In this document: one piece after another, positions 1 to 10,299 of the stretch
Layout of the letters: every line of letters starts with the position of its first letter
Numbering within the stretch: position 1 is the first letter of the stretch
NCBI GenBank assembly: GCA_902702965.1
Contig: CACRXP010000001.1
Span: forward strand, 4,459,650-4,523,649
Direction: 5' to 3'
DNA length: 64,000 bases
Source of the DNA: Spirometra erinaceieuropaei
Lineage: Eukaryota > Platyhelminthes > Cestoda > Diphyllobothriidea > Diphyllobothriidae
The notes under the pieces: model-generated
Database searches by the model: none
Seen by the model: the letters and a program-made list of their open reading frames with translations, nothing else
What the model was told of the DNA's origin: nothing
Translations under genes and position numbers: made by a program

Positions 1-1060
1 TTCTCATAAATCGCGGCTACTTTATAAAGCTCCCTGAAAATAGATGCAAGCTCAGTCACGTTTTTCAGCTGTGAGTCCAATGTAAAACCAAACAACTTTA
101 AGCGACCGAAGTTTGTGGGAAAGAGAGGAATAGCGATTACCTTGAAATTTCACCTAGTTATTGCATCAGAAAGGTAAACGTTACATGTTTTTTAGTATTC
201 ATTCCTCGTTTAAGGAGGCCGCTATGTTGAAATTGTAAGTACCTGCAACATTATGCGGCAACTACCAAGATTTCCGATATTTATTCTTTATATTCTGAAA
301 GAGGTAAAGTTTTTATATATTCTGGTTGCTTGAGATCACCCGCGCTCCTTTAACAAGGCATAACTCAAGGGCTCCGTTCATCAAGATGCAAATTTACGAG
401 TGATGGGAACGAATACGGTCAAAAAAGAGCCTATGGCGTAACCGACAAAGCGCTGTGCTGATCAATAAAACGTTTATGCTCGGGTCAAGTTTCGTCAATG
501 TTCCATTGGAAATAACTGTAAAATTATGTCATTATCATTTAAAAAACCCATCGGCTTCCATGAACTTACTGGAATTAGCAAACACGTTTGTCATCTGCTT
601 TAAACCTGATATCAAGGGCAATACAGACAAACTACACGCAGGCCCCGGCGGGGCTAATACAGTTGAGCACGTACAGATAAGAATATTCAACCAAAATTTC
701 ATCAATTGTGCTAGAAGGGCATAAGTACATCTGCGCTTGGGACACTGTGTTTACAGCCGTTTAACAAGATCATGGCTCCGCATTGCCGATCAAAAATGGT
801 TGTGAAACTGGATATATGCATTCCACAAGCGAAGACCGAAACACTGCTGCCTGTTTTTGTGGCTGGATGTAGGATTTCCACTACTGCAGTTTATACAAAA
901 TCGTCTTCGTGCGTGAGGGAACAGTAACCCTGATCAAGTTTACCAGTTTTCTAGTTTTTTCTTGGTATCACTTCAGTGAGTCCTTTTACTTGCTACGCCA
1001 TTAGGACACGGTTTGGTCTCCCTAAATGGCAAAAGAACTTGATACTGTTTCCTTCCTTCA
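1..1060. other. AT-rich stretch without recognised gene
   Basis: Only short open frames without recognisable motifs. I see no repeat shared with the rest of the window and no RNA gene. Confidence 0.5.
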
Positions 1061-1064
1061 GAAG

Positions 1065-1320
1065 GAGGTGGAATCACTGGACAAGAAGCTCAATGGCCTG
1101 ACGTTCCGGATTCTCACTCGAACCCATCATCAGAGGCAGTCGAAAATAAGGTCGGAGAACCATTCTCGAGCAGTTCACGCGGTCATCACCTCTTAGGAGA
1201 ATTTCGAACTTGAAGGTTGGACAGGGTCCGGTCGAATAGGCCGCAAGCGGAGAGCTAGCGTCATTCCGCTCCACTGCACGCTGCGTCCGGAGTGTGTCCC
1301 CTGTTTCTTCCACAATAGTG
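1065..1320 (-). mobile_element. Penelope-like element tail fragment
   Basis: On the minus strand this resembles the tail at 25.5-25.8 kb: both hold a short open frame leading into a CTGATGATGGGTTCG-type hammerhead-like motif. No reverse transcriptase or GIY-YIG sequence remains. It is assigned to the PLEs because a related motif (27.57 and 33.3 kb) sits just downstream of GIY-YIG coding sequence in the 33.3-34.6 kb PLE. Probably a 5'-truncated insertion. Confidence 0.5.
1097..1133 (-). ncRNA. Hammerhead-like motif (PLE class)
   Basis: Minus strand: CTGATGA, then a 6-bp helix II (GGGTTC/GAATCC, one wobble), then GGAAC and GTC. The sequence before CTGATGA (GCCT) pairs with that after GTC (AGGC) as a 4-bp helix I. 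The G12-A13-A14 segment reads GGA, so this copy may be inactive. Helix III would be AC/GU with no loop. Confidence 0.5.
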
Positions 1321-1334
1321 GGTTTTCCTGACTA

Positions 1335-2207
1335 AACTTTTGAAATGTACAGTTAGCTGGCTATTCAGACTTCCATCTTCTCGTCATAATGCGTTTCAGG
1401 ACATTTTCAAAAAGGAGCGTAAACTACGTTAGACAGGGTAATCGTTTTCTTTAATGTTCCATTTTGAAGGAATGCCAGTTAGGCGCATTTATAGTGTTTT
1501 AAAGATCACTGGAACATCAAGTAGTACTAAACAGTGAAAAAATTTATGTAAATTCCCACAAAATAAAAATACCTACGATGGCGTATGTTTCGAAAGATTT
1601 GTCCTCTAGGTCAAGCCATGGAGGTCGGATATACCAAAATGCACTTAACGTGACTATTCAGTTGGCATGTCACTCACAAAACAAGACGTTCACAGTCATC
1701 CGAATCGGGTCGTTGTGTGCCGTTGACCTGTGGATTACCGGTAGCCTGCTAACTAGGATGTTTCCTGAATTAAGGTCACTGCAGTCCGGCATTCCGGACA
1801 AAGTGAATACACTGGCGTTCTGCCCGTAAAAGTTTTGGCCTTTAGACATTTGGCAAAACTGTTCCTGCACTCACATGGAATTCTAAGGTCTGAACAGTCA
1901 ATCACCTGTTCATGACGTATAATGCATAAAATTTCCGTTCTGTTTTTCAGCATTCGCTGGTTGCTTTAACAAACTCCTTTTATATTCGAATGTTCAAACG
2001 GCGATGTAACAGGGCACCGCGAACATTGGGACTTTTTACAAGGAGTGCTCTTGCAAGCTCAAAGACCTAGGATCCTTAAAGCATGAAATAGTGGACTTAG
2101 GGTTTTGGAAGTTTTCAATGGTCGTACACCTCTGTTTATTAGTAATATTTGATCAGTGTTGATCTGAGATGACATATAAATAACTGGAATCGACGTATCA
2201 GATTGTA
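1335..2207. other. Intergenic, nothing recognised
   Basis: No coding region, repeat or RNA gene that I can support. Confidence 0.4.
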
Positions 2208-2942
2208 CAGTAGATGTGCTAACTCATACAAAGTTAACCAAAATTCTGAAATGCGTTTGCGACTCGAAAAGATTACTTAGGTACGGTTCTAATACTAATC
2301 ACCTTGTTGTATAATCATATAATGGCTTAGTCAATTCAGTATGTCGGAATTATATGAATTTTTCGGCCGCCTGCGAACGAATGATCACTTAAGTGGCACG
2401 GACTTTTTCTCATCGATTTTCGCTATCCTTATAAATGCAAACATGTTTGATAGAAAACCTGCCTAAAATATTCCTTTTTACTTACGCGATAGAAAATTGC
2501 GTCGTCCCTATATTTTAAACTTGAAGTAAGGGTATAATGCATTTTAAAGAAAGTTTTATAATTCCCGAATAATTTTTCACACAATTTGCCATTATGCTTG
2601 CATTCAGGATTTGCAAACTATAAACTGTATGTCTTTGGGATTTATTCCGTGCCTTTCCCGTTTATATTAATCTTCTTTTACAGTAAAATGCACGCTAACA
2701 TGAATTTTGGATCTGCAAATTTCAGTAGCGTAGGATATTATCTGGATAACCAGAAAGGTCAAATGTCACCCAAATCTGGCCTGTTCGCTTCCAATAAAAC
2801 TGATTTTAGGTGAATCTCCCTTCAGCAAATGGCTTTCTCTGCCTCAAATCACTTCAGTAAACACAAATAACAGCACCAATTTCATGAAAAACTTCTCACT
2901 AAAATTTCGACCACAACATTTTATGGGCTAGACCACCTACTG
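2208..2942. mobile_element. LTIR element, short subfamily
   Basis: Starts CAGTAGATGTGCTAACTCAT after a TA dinucleotide and ends near 2942 with the inverted end (GGGCTAGACCACCTACTG). The left 430 bp match the left arms of the elements at 5.9 and 8.8 kb. The right 300 bp match, inverted, 18,758-19,080. No transposase is visible, so it is non-autonomous. The termini and TA target fit a Tc1/mariner-type mobiliser (inference). Confidence 0.7.
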
Positions 2943-3095
2943 AACATTGTTTGGCAGAAAAGAGGCAAAAGCACGTGCCCCTACTTGGCATAAATTACCT
3001 TAGAACAAACCTAAAAATGTTAGCGTCTGTGCATATCATAAATTTGGTAATTTCAGGCGGACATACACACGCATAACTCATGTATAACCGACATG
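2943..3095. repeat. Spacer of a duplicated LTIR pair
   Basis: About 150 bp between two LTIR ends. It is clearly similar, in inverse orientation, to 18,582-18,757: both contain AGCACGTGC, an ATTACCTTAG-type segment, GCGTCTGTGCAT and TAACTCATGTATAAC. The spacer is not part of the elements, so the two loci were duplicated as a block. Confidence 0.65.
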
Positions 3096-3285
3096 CAGTA
3101 GCTACGCTAACTCATGCGATGTTGGCCAAAATTATGAAATGCCTTTTCGACTCGAAAAGATTACTTATGTAGGGTTGTAACAGCAGTTAACATGTGGCAT
3201 AATTCTATAAAAATTCAGTTACTTCATAATGCTGGCTTCTGAATGAACGTCTTTTTGGGCGCCTGCAAAAACCGCCTATGTAGGC
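3096..3285. mobile_element. LTIR element left arm, truncated
   Basis: Begins CAGTAGCTACGCTAACTCATG and follows the left-arm consensus (CGACTCGAAAAGATTACTT, then a TAATTCTAT segment and a GCGCCTGCAAAAACC segment). It stops near 3285 with no matching right end. Confidence 0.65.
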
Positions 3286-3514
3286 TGCCTCCAGGTAGCG
3301 CAGTAACCGAGTTGTTCGTGCTCGAACTAATACTCGAAAAGATGTTTTGGGGTCAACCGAATGACCGCTATCAAGGAGGTATTTTGAAATAGAAGACGAT
3401 GGAATCTTATTCTCCTGCTTTAGAAGCCATTTAGGCAGGTGTTCAACTGACCTGGCTGCCAGTTGCCTTTGCGTTAGCCCAATGTACTTGCATCTACCGT
3501 GTACTCCACAGCAA

Positions 3515-3970
3515 GGTGAGAGCAGAAACGTTGACTTGCGCGTGGTTCAGTTTTTCACTGATGGTAGACTTGCGCAGCATCTACCGCACTTTCCCTTCCC
3601 ACTCCCCACCTGGAATCGATGGCAAGATAAAGTCAAAAAGACCGGAGGCAGGGGAGGATGTGGGCGCCTGACACGGCCAGACCCGCAGTTAGGCGTTCCA
3701 CCACATCCCCTGGTCCACAATATACACTAGACCAGGATTTTTCACCAACAACACCCCAACAGGGTTCAGAAGGACGCGGATGATGACTAAGCAGCCATGC
3801 CCACCACCTGCATACCCAGCGGGAGCGCAAGCGCATCCATCGTCAGGGAATCAGTTGCAGGTGAACTGCCAGCGCATACTAGGCTGATACTGGCGTATCA
3901 CACGTTTAGAGACCTATTGACAAATCAGTGTATCCTGCATTGCGATGTCGATCATCTGAGAGCGGACTGC
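3515..3970 (+). repeat. Family C dispersed repeat
   Basis: Shares with copies at 9.8-10.3, 15.5, 24.0, 50.0 and 54.8 kb the ordered blocks GCGCAGCATCTACCGCAC, a CCCTCACCTG-like block, AGAAGACCGGAGGC, AGGCGTTCCACCACA, CCTGGTCCACAA and ACCAGGATTT. Its second half (3797-3960, CCAGCGGGAGCGCAAGCGCAT) matches the inverse of 9,850-10,040. Non-coding; no tRNA-like head or terminal repeat recognised. Confidence 0.65.
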
Positions 3971-3999
3971 CTTTGCTATATTCTGATGCTTTTGATTAA

Positions 4000-5930
4000 A
4001 GTAAAAGCGCAGGAGTTGGTATTAAATCAAGGGTTCATTGATACTGCTTCAATCATGATCGCCTCAATCATCGGCTTACATAAATCCAAAAGCACATAAA
4101 AAATGGGACGCAGGATTTCTTATTTGCTCGGAAATCAGAAGCTTTGGGACGCCGCAAAACATATAAATATTTTTCACAGGCTCCAGTGCATCCAAGGACA
4201 GACTGGAATCTGCTGTCAGTAAACCTGTCATCTGCCTCAAAATTTAATCAAACAAAAGTGTGGCAGAATCGAAATTTTAAAACGAATTTTATGGAAGATT
4301 AAGTGTAACGCACTGTCCGTATTCCTTTTGGACCTTCCTAAGGTACCACATATTGTCTTTCATAAATTTCCTAAAAATGATATTTAAACATAGGCTTTCC
4401 CAACGGCTGGTCACGTAGGAGGGAATGGGCTGGCCCCAGCGGACAGAAAAGCAGGAGAACATGTACATTTTCTTTAAGGCATAGCCAGTTTGACCGTCTC
4501 GCCAGTAAGGATTAAGCATGGCCTGCAAGTCAAAGCCAAAACCAGCCCAATAAGTGTTTTCAAAGTTCAGAATTACCTATGTGACTGTTGGCCTTGTCCA
4601 AACGATCGTTGGGATATTCCACTTAACTGTCATTTACGTTTGATATCAGAATTGAAAGTCGGGGGGGCATGTAAAATTTGAAATATATATCTGATCTACA
4701 TGGTTAAGGTGTATGTTTTAAAACTGTTAGCTGTTACAAGTTTCGTCGTGCCATCAAAGCCTCATTTAAGAATTTCCATGCTCAAAACCACAAAATTAAG
4801 TTTACCCGGGTCTGCATCACTGACCTATTCCAATTGTTTTCAAAGAAACGTTTGTTTATTTTTATACAATAAGGCCTGTCTACCGATGCTCCGGTATCTT
4901 TCTGACCGAATGCTGAAGCCAGCAAACGGGGACCTAAGATATGAATCCGGATTTTGTCGCTGACGGTGAGACTGCGCTGTGAACAAAATTTGCCGATAGG
5001 AAGTGCGCTATTCGGACGTCGCCAAATTTTCATCGGATTACAGTGAATTTTTGCACTGGAAATGTATTCTGTGCTTTTGTGCGTGAGATCAGAACCTATG
5101 AAGCTTCTGCCGAGTAACCGAATTCCAATATAAATTATAGCTTGGCGCTGCTGTTTACAGTTGACATCTGACTGTTCTGCGCCTGTGCACGGTAAGCCGG
5201 TAAATACTCCGTAACTGTACGTTCCCGCAGTCTAATTTTAGTATGTGCATTCCACACCCATTCCCTGTCAACCAACCCCTCAGTTCGAAGAAAAGACGGC
5301 ACCATTTTCCTCGCCGCAATTCGACAACAAAGACAAAACTGCGCTTCAAGTGACGGGAATACCGCCGTTAAATTCCATCTTCCAGTGTGTGTTGTTCATC
5401 ATTTGCGTGCGTCAGTTTGAATAAGTGCTGGCCAATTAAATACTGTGCTGAGGATGAGAGTAAATAAAAGTCAACATAAGGACAAGCAAATTTCCTGGAT
5501 CCTGTTTACAGAAATCTATCGTCAGGATATTTAAAAAATGCCAGATATAGTCAGGCTAAAAAATTCAATCGATTTTCCAAGAGTATAACAGTAGGACTTG
5601 TTCATATCCATAGCGGTAAACATTCGAAATTTCCCCTAATGCGTCAGAATGGCACTAGAAGAGTCTGCGTAGGAATGCTGTAGTATCTTCGAATTGAAAG
5701 TCTACAGTTCTAACGCAAGGAGAGGGCGATTTTACAACCATTAGCATTTTTCACCCTTGCCTAGGCGGTTTCTCTGAAGGTGCTGTGTCTTGCTGTGGAT
5801 GGCTTTGGTCGGCTCTCGTAGGCTTTAACCCAGAGAAGGTGTCTGTGTTGTGATGTTAGATCGCTCTTATGAGTCTGCAAATTTACTTCACCTAAAACTG
5901 CTCCAAGACAGGAAGGTAAATGCTAGCACT
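4000..5930. other. Intergenic, nothing recognised
   Basis: AT-rich. The short open frames do not resemble any family I know, and no shared repeat was recognised. Confidence 0.4.
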
Positions 5931-5934
5931 TATA

Positions 5935-6858
5935 AAGTAAGTGGACTAACTCATGAAATGTCAACCGAAACTTCGCAAAGCAAAAAAATATTAATTAAGT
6001 AGGGTTGCAAAACTAATCGGCATGCAGCATAATTCTATTATAATTCAGTTGCCGCAGGATTCCGGCCGCATGAAAAAACTATACTCTGTAAAAAAAATGA
6101 CTGCTTTGGTAGCGTGCATTTTCCCCATTGATTTTCTATGACCTAAGAAATTTAATTATACGTCAGGGAAAGCATCATATAAATATTCATTCTTTTGTTC
6201 ATTCGGTTGAAATGCACATTTGGCTTTGAAAAACCTTCTCCAGTTTCCGAAAAATTTTGAACCGGACCTACCGTTGCACTTGCATTCAGGGTTTCAAATC
6301 TATAAGCCATATATTTTCCGCGTACGGAAAACCACAGATTTCTCTACGGCATTTAAGGAGGCCTTATGGGGTTCATAGAATTTACCAGTGAATTTGAGCC
6401 ATATTGTTAACTTTACAAGCCACATTGATAAATGCAGAGATATGGCATTTTGTGAATGGCCATTGCATGGTATTAAATATTTCACAAATGGAAACATTTT
6501 AAAACCAAATTATACCCTCTCTTCAAGTATAAAGTCGGAATAAGACGTCATTTTCTACCGAATGAGCCAGGGAATGAATATTTTTATGCATGCTTTCCGC
6601 GAAATATATTTAAATTTTTAAGGGCGTAGAAAATCAATGGGAAAAGTGCATGCTACCAAGGTAGTCATTTTTTACAGAGTATGTTTTGCATACGACCGAA
6701 AAGGAGTTCGTTTGTAAGCCGAAATCCTGCGGTAACTGTATTATTATAGAATTATGCTGCATACTGATTAGTTTTAAAGTCCAACTTAATTGATATTTTT
6801 GAAGCGAAAATGTATCTCGTAAGTTCGGTTGACATTTCATGAGTTAGCCCATCTACTG
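5935..6858. mobile_element. LTIR element, full length (924 bp)
   Basis: Flanked by TA on both sides. The left end (AAGTAAGTGGACTAACTCATG) is the inverse of the right end (CATGAGTTAGCCCATCTACTG). The arms stay complementary for some 250-300 bp, for example CGACCGAAAAGGAGTTCG on one side against GGCCGCATGAAAAAACT on the other, so a transcript would fold into a long imperfect hairpin. No protein is encoded. Confidence 0.8.
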
Positions 6859-6869
6859 TACGTGGTTCG

Positions 6870-7290
6870 TATAGATCAGTGGACGATTGAGGCAGAATAT
6901 CCCAATCCGTGCATGTTCATCTAATAAGATACTATGAGAAATTGAATAACCCCTCCCCTACTGTTCCTTGAAGCGGTCTGTTCCAGAAAATGCGAATATA
7001 TTAGACCTCCTGTCGACGACCACGTGCACTCGAGCGTTGAAACTGACGACATCTACCGCTTAGCCCATGAAGTTGATGCTGATTTGCACGTCAATTAGTC
7101 TATGGTGAAGCAGAGTTGTGCAACACCTGCCGCGCTTCCACCCTTCTCATCTGCAAATTTCCAGTGTCAATACACTGTCGAGATGGCTGGATTTGGTTTC
7201 GGACGCAGGAGTTGACAAAACAAAACAGCCCGTTTACGCCTGCGATAACTGACTGGCTCCCTGCAGAATGTACTGGGCTTTTATAGGGTA
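6870..7290. other. Intergenic, nothing recognised
   Basis: No supported gene or repeat. Confidence 0.4.
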
Positions 7291-7299
7291 CGGCTTGCA

Positions 7300-7465
7300 T
7301 CTTCTAGGGTGCTGTGAGAGTCACATTAAGGAGGCTTCATGGCGCTTTGATTCTCAGTCCTCTAGTCTGTCTTTCCACCTACAAACGATGCTGACTACGA
7401 GCAGCGAGTCATCACGTGAGTTGGTAACGCTCCGAGGTATGACTGTTAGAGCCTTATGACAGATG
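7300..7465 (+). repeat. Family C remnant
   Basis: Weak but ordered similarity to 24,270-24,400: CACATTAAGGAGGCTTCATGG, then TCTCAGTCCTCTAGTC, then a CGAGTCATCACGTGAGTTGG-like block. It is only the later part of the repeat. Confidence 0.4.
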
Positions 7466-7790
7466 CAAGCGCAGCAGATTTATTATAGTGTGCTAAAGTG
7501 TCGTGAGGATGGATTCCCTAATATCGATACCCCCTCTCCGTCCATTTCCCATGCACTAGTCCATCGTCTTTGTCTGTGAACCAGCTGGGGATTAAATTGC
7601 GAGCGGTCCTTGATAGAGGTAGACAGTTCATCTACGTGTACCACACATGACCTGACTAGAACATTTATCAGAATATATCAAAGAACAGGCTTCGTGATCG
7701 TGTGAGCTGTGTATAAGCTAACATGTGACGTTGTATCGTCCGTGCACGCAGCGGCGAGGTAGATCATATGACTGTTGTCGGGAAGGCAAA

Positions 7791-8765
7791 TAGTAGATGT
7801 GCTATCTCATGACATAATAGACGAAATTCCGCAATATGTTTTCGATTCGAAAAGATTATGTAAGTAGGGCTATAACAATAATTATTGGGCGACATAATCC
7901 GAAGATATTTGTATCGTGTCAGGATGCCGACTCTCGATTAAGCCTCCTTTAGGCCGCCGGAAATCTATACTGTGTAGAAAATAAGCCCTTTTGTATGGTG
8001 ATTTTTCAATTGATCTTCGATGCCCTTATAAATTCAAATAGATTATCAGGGACCTATGCAGAAAGTATTCCTTTTTCCGTATATTTGATTGAAAATCGCG
8101 TCTTCTCCAGATTTTCTACTTGAGATGAGAGTGTATTTTGGTTTCAAAAATGTTCTTGGTTATGAAATTTTTAAACCATGGAGTGGCCTTTCATACATCA
8201 TAACATAAGCACTTTTTTTATGCTACTCCTAATGTATACAACCTGGCCCAGAGCCACTGCACAAATTCCTGACTCTCTATGACGTGTTCCTAAGAGCTTA
8301 GAGACATGCGTGATTTACCTTACCCGAAAAGCATATAGCATGCATTCTGGAAAGCCTAACTGCAAGTGTAACGGCAGGTGGACAAAATTGTTTGGAAATT
8401 GAAGAAGCTTTTAAAAACCAAAAGACGCTGTGTATTCAGAAAGCAAATTCGGAAAAAAGTTGTTGCTATTGAGCACAAAGAAGAATATTTATGCCCATGT
8501 TTTCTATGAAAGGTAGTCGAAGTTATAAGGGCATAGAAAATCGATGGGAAAAATTCATACTATGTATGAGCTCATTTTTTAAAGAACGTTGTTTTTCAGG
8601 TGGCCAAAAAGAGCTTAATCGAAAGATGGCATCCTACTGTAACTAAATTATCTTAGGGCTATGCTTTGTGATACTTAATATTACAGCCATACTTAAGTAA
8701 TCTTTTGGAATCGAAAACGTATTTCAGAATTTCGGTTAAAATTTCATGGGATAGCATATATACTA
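7791..8765. mobile_element. LTIR element, full length (~975 bp)
   Basis: Left end TAGTAGATGTGCTATCTCATG; right end CATGGGATAGCATATATACTA, followed by TA. Inner arms match the other members (CGATTCGAAAAGATTATGTAAG and its inverse near 8,700). The central part resembles the centres at 18.0 and 27.2 kb (ACAACCTGGCCCAGAGCCACTGC-like segment). Confidence 0.75.
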
Positions 8766-8810
8766 TATGGTTGTTAGGGGGTTTGGCGCGTAGTGTGGCG
8801 GAGATTTGTA

Positions 8811-9735
8811 CAGTAGTTGGGCTAAATCGTGAAATGCCAACCGAAATTCCGAAATGTGTCTTCGTTTTGAAAAGGGTAATAAAGTAGGATTGTAAAACTG
8901 ATCAGCCTGCAGAATAATTCTATACTAATTTTGTTACCTAGAGATGCCGGCTTTCAAACGAGCTTATTTTCGGTTTCATATGAAAACCATGCTCAACAAA
9001 AATGACTACTTATTTATTATGCATTGTTCATATTGACTTTCAATGACCTTAAGTACTCAATTATATTTCATGGAAAATATACATAAAAATATTCATTCTA
9101 ATGCTCCTTCGGTAGAAAATTACGTTCTTTTCCAATTTTATTTTCGAAGGAAGGGTATAATTCCGCTTTCGAAAACTTTTCCAATTCTCGAATAATTTTG
9201 AACCTGACCTGACTTGCCTTCAGGGTTTCAAAACTACAAAAGGTATATTTCCCGGTCCCGAGCAGACCATAGGGACTCATAAAATTTAGCAGTAGATTCG
9301 AGACTTATTTTAAAATTTACGAACCACCTTGGTAAATGCAGGGACATGACGATTTATGGACGGCATTTTCACGGTATTAAAAAATCTCACAATTTTAAAT
9401 TTTTTTAAAACTGAATTATACTATTCCCTCGAGAATAAAATTGGAAGAAAACGTAATTTGCTATCGAATGAGCCAAGGAATGAATATGTTGTGCCTGTTG
9501 CTCATGAAATATAATTTAACTTTTAAGGTCATCGAAAATCAACGCAAAAAATGCTAGCTACAGAAGTGGTCATTTTTTTCGAAATATCGTTTTTGCATGA
9601 AGCCGAAAAAACGTTCGTTCGAAAACCGGCATCCTGGGGCAATTGAATCATTATAGAACTACTTAATCAATTTTTTCGAGACGAAAACGCATTTCGAAAT
9701 TTTGGCTGACATTTCTTGAGTTAGCCCACCTACTG
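8811..9735. mobile_element. LTIR element, full length (925 bp)
   Basis: Flanked by TA on both sides (8809-8810 and 9736-9737). Left end CAGTAGTTGGGCTAAATCGTG, right end TTGAGTTAGCCCACCTACTG. It lies only 45 bp from the preceding LTIR copy in the same orientation. No open frame of note. Confidence 0.8.
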
Positions 9736-9759
9736 TATGTGACCTAGGGATGGGAGTGT

Positions 9760-10290
9760 GCGTGTGGACAGAGAGGGCTGGGATTAATGATGTTTTCTAC
9801 GATTTTCGCGGAGGCCGATGTGGTAGAATAGGCCCAGGCAATTCGTAAGAGTCCGACAACGCCAGTGCATAATGCAAGTATGTGTGTCGTTAGTACACAG
9901 GTCTGTGAAAGTCTGCTATGCCAGGATCTCCAAAGCCATGGCCCTCGCAGCCTGGTATGCGCTGGCAGTTCCCTGACACCTGGTTCCCTGCCGGTAGATG
10001 CGCTTGTGCTCCCGCTGGATATGCAGGTCGTGAGTATGGTCACCAAGTCATCTTTGTCCTTCTGACCCGTTGTGGTGCTGTTTTTGTTGGTTAAAATCAT
10101 GTTCAAGTGTTTGTTGCGGACCAGAGGCGTGATGGTGCGTCTAGGTGAGGGTCCGGCCGTACCAGCCATCTGAGCCCTCCCTCACCCCTGGTCTTCTGGG
10201 CTATGTCTTGGCACGGGTGTAAGTAGGGAGGAGGGGAGAGGACCGTAGATGCTACACAAATTTACACCCACTACAAAATAACGCACGCGA
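9760..10290 (-). repeat. Family C dispersed repeat
   Basis: Inverse orientation. From the right: a GTGTAGCATCTACGG block, GGTCCGGCCGTACCAGCC, then the half matching 3.8-3.96 kb (ATATCCAGCGGGAGCACAAG and AACTGCCAGCGCATACCAGG). The 141-residue open frame across it is not a gene I recognise and follows the repeat. Confidence 0.65.
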
Positions 10291-10299
10291 AAGTCCATG

